From Neckera pumila (Eukaryota; Streptophyta; Bryopsida; Hypnales; Neckeraceae): a stretch of 64,000 nucleotides of DNA. Below, piece by piece: positions 47,548 through 60,053 of this stretch. The notes under the pieces are model-generated. The model was given only the letters and a program-made list of their open reading frames with translations, did no database searches and was not told the DNA's origin. The position numbers were made by a program, and so were the translations under genes. The stretch is from NCBI GenBank assembly GCA_963969595.1, contig OZ018414.1, positions 16,103,660-16,167,659 of the forward strand. The letters are read 5' to 3'. How positions within the stretch are numbered: the first letter of the stretch is position 1; each line of letters starts with the position of its first letter.

Positions 47548-48206
47548 AGAACTGCTGGCTGATGTGGCCGGCACCGTGCCACATCATTTCGCAAAAAAAA
47601 AAATTGGGGGGGGGGCTCAAAATGATATGGGGGGGGGCAAAAAATACCTTTTCTGGAACATCCCAAGACCTGGACACCCATCCAATCTTTTCTAAATCAA
47701 AAACTATATTTACTCATCAAGACCAGATTTAGGTTCCTGTAGCATTCTCAACTAGAGCTTGGTTAAGCTGTTATCCATGTCAAAGTTGTGCTGATATTTC
47801 AAGAAACATCAAACAATTGTACATAATTTTCCAAAAATTCACCATTTGATCATAACCAACAACTACTTTGTGTACACATGAGTAAAGACCCATGTATAAG
47901 AGTTTAGCTTGATAGCAAATACTACAATACAGCATAGAGCTAAAAAGGGATTTTTCTAGAAGATTAACAGATCCGTCTTGCATCCAAAAAGTCTTCATGA
48001 GGCTACAGACCTCACCTGCACCCATGCAATCCGATGAACACTAAGTTAGTAAGAAAGCGTGTGCGAGGTGTCTTCAGTCAAGCAGCACTTGTTATCGTTT
48101 TCACATGTCAAATGATAGAAAAACAAATCACAGAATGTTAATCCCCAACAGCATTAAAACCTGAGTATTGGTAGTGTTAGATTGCGAGGAAGAGGTAGCC
48201 ATGGTA

Positions 48207-48418
48207 TCACCCTATCTGCTTAAGCCAAATAAAAAAGCCACCAGACAACAGTGCTACAGCAACAGCTCCAAGTAACATGCCCGTGAGCCACAGCCACAGC
48301 CAGCTTGAGTCCACAGTCGGAGGAGAAAATAACAGAGTAGAAAGCATGAAAGTTTCATGCACCCTAGTTGTGCCCGAGGTTCTGCCATCTGATGTGCCAT
48401 GTAGAATTATGTCGGCAG
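48207..48418 (-). CDS. Possible last exon of a membrane-anchored protein
   Basis: On the minus strand after an acceptor-like ACTAG a frame reads ...ADIILHGTSDGRTSGTTRV... and then SSWLWLWLTGMLLGAVAVAL...FFIWLKQIG before TGA at 48209-48207. The last 35 residues are a clear single membrane helix with a short basic tail. No upstream exon was found and the family is not recognised. Chance cannot be ruled out, but the composition differs from the AT-rich surroundings. Confidence 0.3.
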
Positions 48419-48429
48419 CTAGTTATGTC

Positions 48430-49230
48430 AGGCATCTGAGAATGTCAGACTGTACGAGTCAGAAACAAAATTAAACTCAAAAGATCAAAACATTCATGCT
48501 AATGCAAGCCCATGACGGCCACAGGCTCAAACAAATGAATTGTTTCTTTAATAAGGCCTTTAGTTGCTTAGCAACAGTCATATTCGATAGTCATTCTCAA
48601 AGAGCCATTTTCCATTGATGATGGCATTATAATTTAAAGGTAATCTCCAGTTCAACTACCGAAATCCAATCAGTGCTGGACAAACAAATAGTCCAGGGAA
48701 CCAATAGAGAGTTTAGTTATTCCATCATTATACAGGAAAGACAACTAATAGGTTACTCAGTGACTGTATAACTTCCATATGGTGGTATGGCTAATTTCAT
48801 AAATCATCCTATAAAAGAAATGATTATAATCTCCCGTACTTTGAATCTGAGCTAACAAATGGGAGGGTGGGTGGGAAAATATCTTCTAATTTCATGGCAT
48901 AAAATATTTCCATAGAATCTCTTGGCTTTTAGGATATTAGAACCCTTTGTCTTCCAAACTTATTATATTGCAATCCAAGTAAATCAATTCTAGAATTTCC
49001 AATCATTGTACATGTCAGAAGACTTGTACTTAAAATGAACTCTAGAAAAAAAGAAAAAAGAAAAAAAGAAAAAAATCTTGACAGCCGTATCGGTTGTTCA
49101 CTGTTTCTGGACAGAATGGGGAATAGGCCCGAAACGGCCCTTTGGAGCCCTCAAATCCCCTCTAATGGTTGGGACTTATGCTCTTACCTTGAGGCCTCCT
49201 ACAAAAGCTATAAAACTTAAATTGGATTTC
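48430..49230. other. Intergenic DNA, no gene seen
   Basis: Moderately AT-rich sequence without strong frames. It could include upstream introns of the possible exon at 48.2-48.4 kb. A poly-purine run lies at 49044-49075. Confidence 0.35.
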
Positions 49231-49460
49231 TTTGGGGAGGTAGCTAGGATAAAAAATCAGATGGTACTAAGGTGCAATTGGTGCGAGATTTATTGATGAC
49301 CTGGGATTTGGCACTTTCCTCGGGACCTTACTAAAGTTCCCTTGACTCTAATATCTTGTAAGCTTAACTTTGAAATATTCCAAGTAAATATCAGAAACTA
49401 GATTTTGGATTTGGGGGTCGTGGAAATACAAAGCTCCGTTTTGGAGGGGTATCCACACCA
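49230..49460. repeat. Dispersed repeat C, copy 2
   Basis: Matches 45.43-45.60 kb and its 3' continuation ('agctaggataaaaaatca', 'gtgcaattggtgcgagattta', 'gggggtcgtgga...caaagctcc'), same orientation. Confidence 0.65.
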
Positions 49461-49548
49461 CAAGGAAAAGTTTTGATAAAGGTTAGTTCCTAAATGGAGA
49501 TACTTCAAATACAAAACGTCAAGGCTTCGAAGTGTTAGTACAACTTAA

Positions 49549-50387
49549 TCCCTAAAGGACCAATATGCGTTTTTTGGCAACATAGAAATTTTGGGCAGAT
49601 ACGTGTGACTAGAGATTTGCATATTTTGGGCTGAAATTTTTATAAAAGGTGGAAACAAGGAATATCTTTTGTATGCAAAAAATTCCATGACATTTGGAAT
49701 TATGAGTCAAAAGTTATTGCATGATATGTAGTTTGTTAACTTTGTTTACCAACTTGGGCAGTCCGAGCAAATCAGAAAAAATCACTTTTTTCAAAAATAA
49801 AAAATTGATATTGGTTTATTATATTTATATATATGTGAAAAACTTTTATACATTTCACTCAATTTTCAATGTTTTTCAAAAGAAAAAATATTGGAGGATG
49901 TTGATTGTTTGTTACAACATTGCAACCATTGGGATTGGCATTTTTCAATTCCACAATTAACTTCTTAAAAATTTAATGTTTTGAACCATTCTCTACTTCT
50001 TTTTACATACTATTTTTTTCCTATATGTTATACAATTCCAAATGATCTGAAAATTTTCAAGCATGTAGCCAACTTGACTTGAAGAATGAATCCAAAGAAG
50101 TACAATCATTTTGGAAATTTTTTCATAATAATCTGACCTTGTGAAGTGCAGTTGCCCAATTTTTCACAAGGCCAAAAAGGGACTTTTACCACTTCAAACG
50201 CTAATATCTTGCAATCTACACAATGGAAATTTCTGAAATTTTTTCCACATACTCTCAAACCAGAGTACTACAAGATTCTATGGTTGTATATGTCCAAAAA
50301 TGATATTTTTCAAAAATTTAATACTTGTACTAAAAAAGTCAGTATTGGAGCATTTTTGGTGAGAACATAGTCAAGGAACTTTAGAGG
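49549..50387. mobile_element. YTAR-target repeat (family A), 0.84 kb, TTAA flanks
   Basis: The ends are TCCCTAAAGGACC and GGAACTTTAGAGG. TTAA lies directly outside both ends (49545-49548 and 50388-50391). The interior matches the 60.1 kb copy ('cttgcaatctaca', 'ttttttccaca'). Non-coding. Confidence 0.7.
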
Positions 50388-50391
50388 TTAA

Positions 50392-51491
50392 CCCACATGA
50401 GTTAGTACAACATGTTAAGAAAGACTCACAACTTAGCACTAAAGGCCCCCCAAAGCAGCATCACCAAGATACGGTGGAGGTGACTTTAGGATTAGTCCAA
50501 GACATAATCAAGACCTCCAACTCCAAGTTAGTACAAGGAAATCCACAAAAGAACCCAATAGTATATGCATAAGATAAAAGGACTCACCAAAGACCTTCAA
50601 AGCTTGAAATTAAGCAATAAAGGAGCCCAAAAAGAGCTCAAAAAACATTGTAAAGGTTTATTAGCTAAAAACGCTAAAAACTCCAACATAAATTGGACCC
50701 ACGGTTTCAAAATAAGAATGGAGGTGGTTTGAGAGGGAAATGGGTGCTCTTTTATACTTTTTTCAAAGCACCCACCTCCCTCATTTAACCTCGGTAACCC
50801 TATCACTTCAGATTCTCATCCTTATCTTTTAGGATTTTCACTATTTTTAGATTTTACAATGGTCCAACTTTGTAACTTCTAGAGATCGTTTCCAAACCTC
50901 AAACCTACTGCGCAATTGGCTTTAGAAGGCCATTTTTAGTCCAAAGATCTCCCTATCTCCTTCTCTGGCATCAAAAAAACATCTTAAGCTAGTGCCAACT
51001 AGGCTAGAAAAAAGGTAAAAATCTACTTTTTGCCTGTTTCTCGAGGTTATCCTTTCTGATTAAGGGAACTAGCTAGGGTTGTTTGGAAGGCTGTAGGGAG
51101 TAAGAAAAGACTCCTTATTGACTTCATCCCAACTTTGTGCGCTCCTGGGACGCATATCAATTCCATATAAATTCCGCCACGTTGATAATTTGGAGGAATG
51201 TCAGCAATTCGAGCACCTCTTGCTATCGGAATGCCTTGAAATTTGTTGAGGCACATTATTAGTAATAAAAAAGATAAGATAATTTTTAGTGACATTTTAC
51301 AGCAACTTGGGGAATTTCTAAGAATTTCCCGTTGTTAATTTAGGCGGTTGACCGTCTGGAAAGGATACTTTTGCAAGTCAGAAAATTACGAAACTTCTCG
51401 GGGAATCTCTTATAGAGTTCTCCAAGAGATATGCAAGCTCACACTTTTACTTTGCACATTATGATAAGGAGGGCAAAATCAACCTCCTTCA
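50392..51491. other. Intergenic DNA, no gene seen
   Basis: AT-rich, no credible coding frame or repeat border. Confidence 0.4.
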
Positions 51492-51493
51492 TA

Positions 51494-51769
51494 AGAGGAT
51501 TTTTCAGCCCGGTGAGAGGCCCTGAGTTCCCAAACTGCAGGAACGCACAGGGAATGCAGGGAACACTGTGCTGATGTGGTCAAGCGACTGCCACGTCATT
51601 TTGGAAAAAAAAATAATAATTTTACATCAGTTTTCAGTTTTCTGGAATTTTTTTTTTTTTTTTTTTTTGAAATTCAAAAAAATAGACCAGCTGACAGCGC
51701 CTGACTGCATTGGGATCAGATCTAGGGAACGGCCTTGAAAAGATCTCTCACGGGGCTGAAAAAACCTCT
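51494..51769. mobile_element. MITE (family D) copy 1, TIR AGAGGATTTTTCAGCC
   Basis: Terminal repeats AGAGGATTTTTCAGCC and GGCTGAAAAAACCTCT are flanked by TA on both sides, a Tc1/mariner-like (Stowaway-type) target. The interior has 'gctgatgtggtc', 'gactgccacgtca', poly-T and 'agctgacagcgcctgac'. Non-coding. Confidence 0.85.
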
Positions 51770-51771
51770 TA

Positions 51772-52930
51772 TATAATAAATTGGCGGTCAAGGAATCTTT
51801 CACATACAAAGGAATCTTGATGAATGGATTTTGCTTTTGACTTCTTGGCATGTTTCCAATCCATTATCACAATCTAGCTACCGCAGATTCCTCTGCTGGT
51901 CCATCTTAAGAAAGTAGCTCCTACAGGTTAATAATTGGAGTTTCTACTGTTTTGTCAATAGGATGGGGAAATTGAAACCTATCTTTGAGAATCATTCTAT
52001 AAACCTTTTTAGACTTTCTTTGGACCAATTTAGCCAGACAAAGCCGCATGCACAATAATTTAGGCTATTTTGGATAAGAACCTTCAAACCTTTGAACTCC
52101 TATTATTTTTGGGGATCTAACCTGCTTACAAGTGGGATTTAGGGATATTCTAGGGATAAATGTTTATTATTGACCAAATGCTATATTGATATGTGACAAG
52201 CCTAATTTGGTTTTACACTCTTTGGGGGGCTTTTTGCATATTTTTATAACTTAAATTGTAAAGTTTTGAAAAAAACAAACACTATGAGTTCCAAGTGATG
52301 AATTGGAAGCTCACATTGCTTCTTAGTTGTTGTTTCTTGTTACCTCTTGTTGCATCTTAGTTCTTGCTTGTTGTAACCTATCAATTTTTGCCTCTTTCTT
52401 CCTCTTGTTTTATCAGTCACCGTTGTAATTTTTTTCCCCCCTCATATTTAGAGATCGAGTTGTTTTGGATTTTTCTTACTATAAACTTGTGCGACATATT
52501 TTGTATTGCCGTAAACTTTTATAGGTTGAATTTTATTGTTTATGCACTGAAAATTGACCTCCTTGATTCTATATGTTGGCACCGGAAGTTGAAATAAAAT
52601 TGTTGGAGGCTATTTGCAACACATTAGAGTCAAAAAATTTATATTTTGGTAAGAAATGTTGGCCTTATAAGCATTTGTGAATACACATTTATAGAACAAA
52701 TGATTGTGATATATTTTGCATTAGTGAATAATAAATGTCATTGAAGGAAGTCACATTCTTTCTTGCATTTTTTTCTTCTAATATAACTGTATTTATGCAT
52801 TTCTACGATCATATTTGTTACGTCACCCAAGTATGACTTCTGACTATCATATTCTAAATTAGCACAAAACATGACTCATAAGAGTCATATTCTATGTCAA
52901 TAATAAAAATGACTAGAAAAATATAACTCA
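51772..52930. other. AT-rich DNA, no gene seen
   Basis: Nothing supported beyond short AT-rich frames. Confidence 0.4.
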
Positions 52931-52934
52931 CATA

Positions 52935-53405
52935 TCACTCTTTCCGCATGCCATTTTGACCATCTAGGATGGGTATAGACTTTAGAACGGGCAATTTGAA
53001 CCATCTCGGACAGGTATAGTCGTATAGATTCCAGAATAGGTGGTTTGAACTGTAAAAGTGCCAAAGTTCTGGAATGGCACCATTTTAATGAAATTCGCCA
53101 TATAAAGTCAAAATTTTTTGTAACCAGTTTTTATGGTTAATCCTTAAAGGATTTTTTTAATTTCTAAACCCTCATTCCTACTACACATTGGAATAATAAA
53201 GATTGTCAATGCAATAGTCAATGGTTCCTTGATTAGGCAGAATCAATATTTCATTAAAATGGCAGTATCCCACAAACTTGGTGCTTTTCAGTTTAGACCG
53301 TGCGATCTGAAATCTATATTAATCCTAGATTTAGGGCTAAAAAAAGAATTAAATGAAAAAGTGACATATTTCATATGCCATTTTAACAAAAATTTCCATG
53401 GGAAC
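52935..53405. repeat. Inverted pair of repeat C segments
   Basis: 52940-53105 and 53240-53400 are imperfect reverse complements ('gccattttaatgaaat' / 'atttcattaaaatggc' borders) separated by about 135 bases. Both resemble 45.58-45.74 kb. It may be a foldback derivative of repeat C. Confidence 0.55.
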
Positions 53406-54560
53406 TTGATGTGTTCTTTCTTGTACATAGAATCACCTATGTTGCATTAGTGCAACATTATTCAATTTCTTGATTTGCACAAGGATTGAAGATTATTTGA
53501 TCTAGAGTTTGGATCATGTCACTAGCAAAAAACATACTATAAATAAATGTCCTAAATGATTGGAAATAGTCCACATGACTATAAAGACTATGGACAATCA
53601 TTTAGGACATTTTTTTTACAAATGTGTGAAGCCCGGAGATATTGCCCGTGTAGAATAGCAATAACAAAAACTCTTCTTATTTCTTTGTCGGGTGGTTGCA
53701 AAAAAGACCAACGAGTTTTTGTAGCATTTTCACTTTTTTTCCAAGAGTACTATATAATTAGAAAAAAAATATTTAAAAATACCAAAAAAAATATTTTATG
53801 TATACACCTTTAAAAAGAAGGTACCTTAGGAAGGAAAAGCATAAAAAAGTTCTCTAGGTAGGAGAACTAGAAAAATCTCATGAAAAGTGCAAAACGTCAT
53901 GAAAATTGATACCTTCACATTTTAATTTGTAAAAAATATGAAAAGCAATTTTTTTTAAAATTTTTAAAATTTAAAATTTGGGAGAACTTTATAATGAAGA
54001 GACTTCACCAAAAGAACGATCTTAAAACCATCTTCAATATTTAGAAATGCACGCGCAAAGGAATCCGATTAGCACAAATGTGGAGGACATAAAATAAAAT
54101 ATTTCTAAATTTCCTTTGGCAGAAACATGACTTCCTACTATGGAAATAGACTACAAAAATTTCAGCTCTAGATCAATAATTTTGAATGCTCCCGAGTACT
54201 AAAAAATCCTAAACTGCAAAGTGTGACAAATTAGCTAAATTCAAAATTAATTAGAAAAACATTTTTTTCAATTTCTGAAAAATAAGGATTCTTATAACTA
54301 TAAAGTTTGTCATCTTCAACAAAAATTCCAAGCACATCACCTTCACCCTCCAAAAACTATGGTTGTTCACAACTTTGTCACTTCCATTGTGATGCCAAGT
54401 AGTACCGGTCTTCCTTGCATTCACCTTGCCTTATTAGGTTGATTGCTCACATTTATTTAGTTGCTGACCTATTCAATTAATCATGCCCATGTTTAAAAAA
54501 ATTTCATGCAAGATTCTTTGGGTTGCCCTGCCAAGAACAAAATTATCCTTCCTTTAAGGG
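53141..54560. mobile_element. Possible divergent family A element, 1.4 kb
   Basis: TTAA-TCCTTAAAGG at 53137 and CCTTTAAGGG-TTAA ending at 54564 resemble the family A ends. It overlaps one arm of the inverted repeat C pair, so the boundaries are uncertain. A hairpin AAATGTCCTAAATGATTG / CAATCATTTAGGACATTT lies at 53544-53611. Confidence 0.4.
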
Positions 54561-54587
54561 TTAACCAATTAAGAATTTCATGGTTAA

Positions 54588-55080
54588 TCCTGAAAGGACC
54601 GACTGTTACCTTGGAGATTTGTGTCCAGAGCAGGCTTCCTGAAAGGCTGAAACTGTAAAGTTCGATTGAGAGCTAATTTCTGAGGAAGGTGAATCTGCAA
54701 AACAGTGGCTGATTTTCTTTCCGAAGCTTTGTGGTTGTGTGCAATGCGAGTAGTTGTCAAGACGATTGCATAACGAAAATCTGTAGTGGTGAAAAGAGAG
54801 TTCGCGCAACGACCGAAATAGAGCAGTTGGATCGAATCATAAGCGTTGCTACATTTGGACCGTGTCGATGCAAGCATCAACTCAAAGTTCCAAGAGCAAC
54901 AATGTCATACACAAGAAATTGGAGGAAGCCATGTACTTGAATTTAGCGGAACATGATGACTTTGTATTCTGAAATACGGAGGCTTACTACTTCCGATCGA
55001 TGTTCTTTCGCGTCAGTTGCTACGTACAGTACCTGGCTTCTTAGTGAACACTAAGCTCAGGTAGAGTCTAATCATTCATG
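54588..55080. other. Higher-GC island, unidentified
   Basis: This block differs in composition from its surroundings and begins with TTAA-TCCTGAAAGGACC, a family A-like end. Frames on both strands (about 70-98 residues) overlap and neither looks like a known protein. It could be a decayed exon or part of an element. Confidence 0.3.
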
Positions 55081-56437
55081 GGATTGAATGAAACGTTTCC
55101 TGCTTTTTGCTTGAATAACAACAGAATTCTCAAGAAGTAAAAATCTGGCCATTACCTTGTGGTAATGGTCAACTTCATGGTATTCTAGAAATGGGGTAAA
55201 GATGAGAATATCAAGTGAAACATCAATAAATGTATACATTATTGTACACTTGTGTATAATATAGTACAATTTATACTTTTGGTATAGATGAAGTATGTAC
55301 TATAAAAATATGTGCAAAAGACTTGTCTATTATACTTCATGGGAGTCTCATCAAAGACAATGCTTATGGGACAATGTCCTCAACACAAAATCACCTGGTA
55401 AAATTATATGTTTTTTGGAAATGTATTAGCATGTGGGAAAGATACAAGACTTTGCTTGCTCGTGTGTTTAGTGTTTGTTAAATTTGCACTTTACCACATG
55501 GTGAACCCATATTACCCTTCCATGAACAGTAGAATGAGGGAAATGTCACAGACTTTGCCTTTTGATGCATCAAGTAAAGCTTGCTACCTTCCTTGTGAAA
55601 CTTCTGCAGTTCTACAGTTCCAGGCAAAAGGATTTGAATGAGCCCTCCTTCACACAAATTTTAGTGCTAAGGCTCGGTGAACCGACTCAACTGCGCTCAA
55701 GCAGCTATGTGTGCAATTTTTTGAGAATCTTTCACTCCAGCAAAAAAACAAAAGCACTCAAATACTCAATGAGGTGAAATTTGAAAGTCTACTACAGCAC
55801 ATGACATCCTCTAAGTCCTAAAAAAAATTGGATGAAAAATGTAACGTCTTTGTTGTACAGAGGCTTGCAAAGTCATCCATTGGACACAGAACATCCGCAT
55901 TATCACTCCAGGTTTCATATCCGAATTTAAAAAAAATGATAGAGCATTTTTTTAATGAGTCTATAGCATGTTAATTACATGTATGCTAAAATTTTCTAAT
56001 TGTGAAAAAAAAACTATTGTAAAAATTAGGACTTATACTCTTTAACTTTAAAAAAAACAATTTGGTTGAATGCCAGTTGGACATTAACTTTTAGGTGGGT
56101 CACTGCAAGAAACACTTGTCCTTAATTTTGTCCCTTTGGCCTTGGATTGGTACACTTTTATTCATAACTTTTGTCTTGTATGTCTTTTTCTTCATGAAAT
56201 TTAAAACCAAGGTACATGTGGTAGTTTCAAACATTGCGTAATTTTTTCCAATTTTTTTAAATTAGTTTACTATTTTAAAATTGCCCTTGATTGAATGTCT
56301 ACCTTGGCCATGGGGGGTGAGGGTGGGGTAGTACTATTTCCAACTCAAAAATGCAAATTTGAAGGTGAAAATTGAAACAAGGATTTCTATTAAATTTACA
56401 CGAGCCTACAAAGAAATTTTTCAAAAATAATACCATA
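55080..56437. other. AT-rich DNA, no gene seen
   Basis: A short frame at 55408-55641 resembles nothing. No repeat border was found. Confidence 0.35.
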
Positions 56438-56591
56438 AGAGGATTTTTCAGCCCTGTGAGAGACCCTAAGTTATCAGACTGCGGGAACACGCAGGGAACA
56501 TACGGAACACTGCGCTGATGTGATCGAGCGACTGCCACGTCATTTCGGAATTTATTTATTTATTTTTACATCAGTTTTCATATTTCTGGAA

Positions 56592-56622
<31 letters not shown>

Positions 56623-56717
56623 CGCAGAAACAGACCAGCTGACAGCGCCTGATTGCATTAGGATCAGAACTGGGGAACGGCCTTGAAAAAGTCTCTCGCA
56701 GGGCTGAAAAAACCTCT
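56438..56717. mobile_element. MITE (family D) copy 2
   Basis: Same terminal repeats and interior as the 51.5 kb copy, flanked by TA on both sides, with a longer poly-T run. It lies 16 bases before copy 3 in the same orientation. Confidence 0.88.
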
Positions 56718-56733
56718 TATGAATGCCCACATA

Positions 56734-57010
56734 AGAGGATTTTTCAACCCCGTGAGAGACCCTGAGTTATCAGACTGCAAAAATACGCAGGGAACGCACA
56801 GAACGCTACGCTGATGTGGTCGAGCGACTGCCACATCATTTTGGAATTTATTTATTTATTTTTTACATCAGTTTTCATATTTCTGAAAAAAAAATTTTTT
56901 TTTTTTTTTTGAAATTCGCAAAAACAGACCAGCTGACAGCGCTTGATTGCATTAGGATCAGAACTGGGGAACGGCCCTGAAAAGGTCTCTCGCAGGGCTG
57001 AAAAACCTCT
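56734..57010. mobile_element. MITE (family D) copy 3
   Basis: Same family and orientation as copy 2. TA flanks both ends. The interior is about as diverged from copy 2 as expected for separate insertions or an old tandem duplication. Confidence 0.88.
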
Positions 57011-57012
57011 TA

Positions 57013-57782
57013 TGCCTTCCACATGTATCCAAAGTGCACTATCTTTGCATACATGTAGAGAATACAAATTTTTTTTCCCAAATATGAAAATGGTTGGGAA
57101 GAAGCATCTTTAAGTTAGAAAAAAATGTTATTTTAGAAGGAATTTTTTGAATTTTTTCACTATTTTTAAAAAATATAATCCTAAAGTGTCTATTTTCTTG
57201 TATTTTTCAACACTCTTTGATTGTGCATAACTTTCAGAGATAAATTTTTCTAGGTTTGAAATTCTCATATACATCTTTTTTTGAATGTTTACAAATTATC
57301 CGTATTTTATATTGTTTTTTAAATTTTATTCCAAAAGTCATAGTACTCAAGTAATATGGCTGTTTTGAACCAAAATCAGCAAATATTTCTTGCAACTATT
57401 CAAGCAGTCTCTTCCAAAGTTAATTCCAATTGAATAATTTTAAAAATTGGACAGAATATGACAACAGGAAGACAAATACCTTTTCATTTTTATATATATG
57501 AGGTTAGGTGTGTAAATCAAAAGTTATGTTGCCCAAATATTTTTGGATAGGGGCCACGTTGCTTTAGGTAGCATGTACAACACTCTTCTACAACACTCTT
57601 CTACAACACTCTTTTGGGGTAAATATTTCATGAGCTTGCCCCACATTAATTTTCAACATTTTTCACAAATTTAAGTAATCAATAAAATGATGAATGAGAT
57701 ACTTTTGAGTTTTTTTATTATGTGCCCAAATTGAAGATTTTTAAATTTAATTTTTCATCATGTTTCTATATGTTTCTATTAG
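57013..57782. other. AT-rich DNA, no gene seen
   Basis: A threefold 'tacaacactcttc' repeat lies at 57577-57612. Otherwise nothing is supported. Confidence 0.4.
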
Positions 57783-57816
57783 TTAGTGCCCTACTGAAAT
57801 TTCAGTAGGGCACTAA
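57783..57816. repeat. Perfect 34-bp palindrome
   Basis: TTAGTGCCCTACTGAAA followed by its exact reverse complement with no spacer. A third, direct half-copy lies at 57841-57857. Confidence 0.9.
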
Positions 57817-57859
57817 ATTTTCCTGATGGAATTTCAGTCTATTTAGTGCCCTACTGAAA

Positions 57860-59210
57860 TTTGGCTAGATGAGTATATTGATATTTTGATATTTGAGAAA
57901 TTTTATAGTGGAGCTCCAAACTGTTCAAATTCAATTTTTACTTGATTTTGGATCTAAAAATGTTGAATACAAACTTTCCAAATCCTTAATGAATGTCGAA
58001 AAAAGGTGAATCATATACAAATGCTCTACGTGCTTGACTTTTTAAACCTTAACCCTTCAAGGCCCAACAACTTTTTGACAATGGAGGTTTTCAATGAATC
58101 ATTTCTTTGATATTATTTTGCACATTGATGCGCTTGAAAGTTTTAATTTTAACCATATAAAAATAAAGAATATTTTGTCTAGTATATGTAGAATTAATTG
58201 TAAAAAATATTGACCACTAGATTTTTAGATTATAACAATTTTGAATGATAAACTTTATAGGCAAAAAACACACCTTTAGGGGAAGAAAATTACAAGAAGA
58301 TGAATAGTGCTTTCTTACCTCTCCTAAGAATTGTATTGGAATCTAAGGCAAATGTAGTATTTTTTAATTTAAAATATGAGAAATATAAATTCTCTCAAAT
58401 TTGTACATATTTTCAAACCAAAAGAGTAGAAAGCTAAAATTGACCAAATTTGATCCTACAAATATTTCAATAATTTATATATGCATTAAATTTTTTTAAT
58501 TTAATAATTTGTATTGTCAATAATTTTTTGAAACGTCTTTAAAACATTTGCAACCATTATGTTTATTTTTGTACTTCTTAATGACACCAAATTGAACCTT
58601 ATATTTAAAAAAAATTGGAATTTGGAATTTGGAATTTTTTTCCTATAATTGTTTGCAACTACCAAATAACTAATCAATAATTGTAGTAGTCATATACACA
58701 ACTATTGTATAACCAACATATGACTTTTGAAACAAGTAATATTTAATTCAAAAAATCAATTGTAGTCATAAAATGATAACCTATCACTTTTTGCCACATT
58801 AATAAAAGTAGGTCCTACAAACAACATCAAACTTGTAAATGACTAAACAATGATTGGTTCTCTCCTTGCCACATTGGATGGTACACGCTATATCAGTCAT
58901 TCCTTGTCAGGGGCTATATCCATATTAGTAACCATGTTGGACATCTTGAGCCACATCAACAATGTCTAGTCATCCATCATATCCACCTCAACAGTAAGTC
59001 GTGTGCCAAAAACCTCGTCAACAAAGCCTTGTTAGCAACAATGTCTAAGTCAGTAGTCCCATCAATAATAGAAGTATCCAAATTCTACATCAACAAACAT
59101 ATATATGAAAGAAAAATTGTCAAAATAAATGACTACCAAAAATGAATGACTTGTCCGAAATGACCCTTGAAAACCAAAAATTGGGCTTTGAACAGTCATT
59201 GTCCATAAAT
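57860..59210. other. AT-rich DNA, no gene seen
   Basis: AT-rich with short 'acatcaacaa'-type repeats at 58900-59060. No gene is supported. Confidence 0.35.
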
Positions 59211-59257
59211 ATCCTAAATGATCAGTTTTGTAGTCATTAACACCAATCATTAATAGC

Positions 59258-59271
59258 CCATTTTCTATTAG
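59258..59271. mobile_element. Possible right terminus of a CACTA-type element
   Basis: The sequence ends in TTTTCTATTAGTG, the complement of CACTAATAGAAAA, which is close to the known CACTA superfamily terminus. 'atcctaaatgatc' nearby may be a subterminal repeat, since 'gtcctaaatgatt' also follows CACTAGCAAAAAAC at 53513. The two ends differ, so pairing them is uncertain. Confidence 0.35.
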
Positions 59272-59784
59272 TGCATTGATTTCAGCGAGGGTGGTGTCTC
59301 TCTTCTACAATGCCCAGGAAGATTACTATTGATTTTTTAGAAAGCTATGTGAGTTAAAAGATAGGGTCCATTTAATTCAAAGCAGGAAAATTTTATATAA
59401 TATGTAGGACTACTATAGGATCCATACTACATACTCTATTATATATAAATTAGGGTATAGAAAAACATCATTTAGTAGGAATTTTTATTAATAAGTTAAT
59501 CTTAACAATTATAGGCTGTGCAAATTTTTCATAGTACGATGAATATAGATGTGGATATATAGATAATTTCATGTAGGTGTTAAATGGACATAATCAAAAA
59601 ATCTACAAAGAAAGGTAGTTGACTAAAATTGTGCTACGATACTAGTAGTGTATGTATTAAGAAAACTAAGTATAAACATCAGGCACTTTACAATATGAGG
59701 ATAGAGTCTATAATTTGTTAAATTTCATTATTTGAAGCCATAAATATTAAACACATTCATATTGAATGGGATGTTTACGGGATA

Positions 59785-60038
59785 AAGGCCTTATTTGTTA
59801 AATTGAGACAAAAAGACAACTTTGAGACTTCAACCGTAAAATAGTTATAGTGATTTATCGTCGAGTCGAGGATAAGACGAGCTTGCAATCTTTGGGCAAT
59901 CAAAGGTTTTTATCTATATTAATATATTAAAATCTCAACTTACCAAATAGTCTTAACATTGAACAATTATTACAATTTATCTTTGAGTCAAGGATAAAAA
60001 TGAGATTGCAAAAGTCTCAATATAATGAATATGGCCTT
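59785..60038. mobile_element. MITE (family B) copy 2
   Basis: The ends AAGGCCTTATTTGTTAAATT and AATATAATGAATATGGCCTT pair, and the interior aligns with the 40.0 kb copy ('tttgggcaatcaaaggttttta', 'gtcgaggataa'). Non-coding. Confidence 0.8.
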
Positions 60039-60053
60039 GATAGTTTCAATTGA

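Noticed and set aside
54584..54940. Two overlapping frames as a small gene
   Set aside because: Neither has a recognisable domain, signal or exon border; reported only as an unidentified GC-richer island.
53514..59271. A single 5.7-kb CACTA element between CACTAGCAAA and TTTTCTATTAGTG
   Set aside because: The two ends differ beyond the first bases, no 3-bp duplication matches, and no transposase frame lies between; only the right end is reported, at low confidence.
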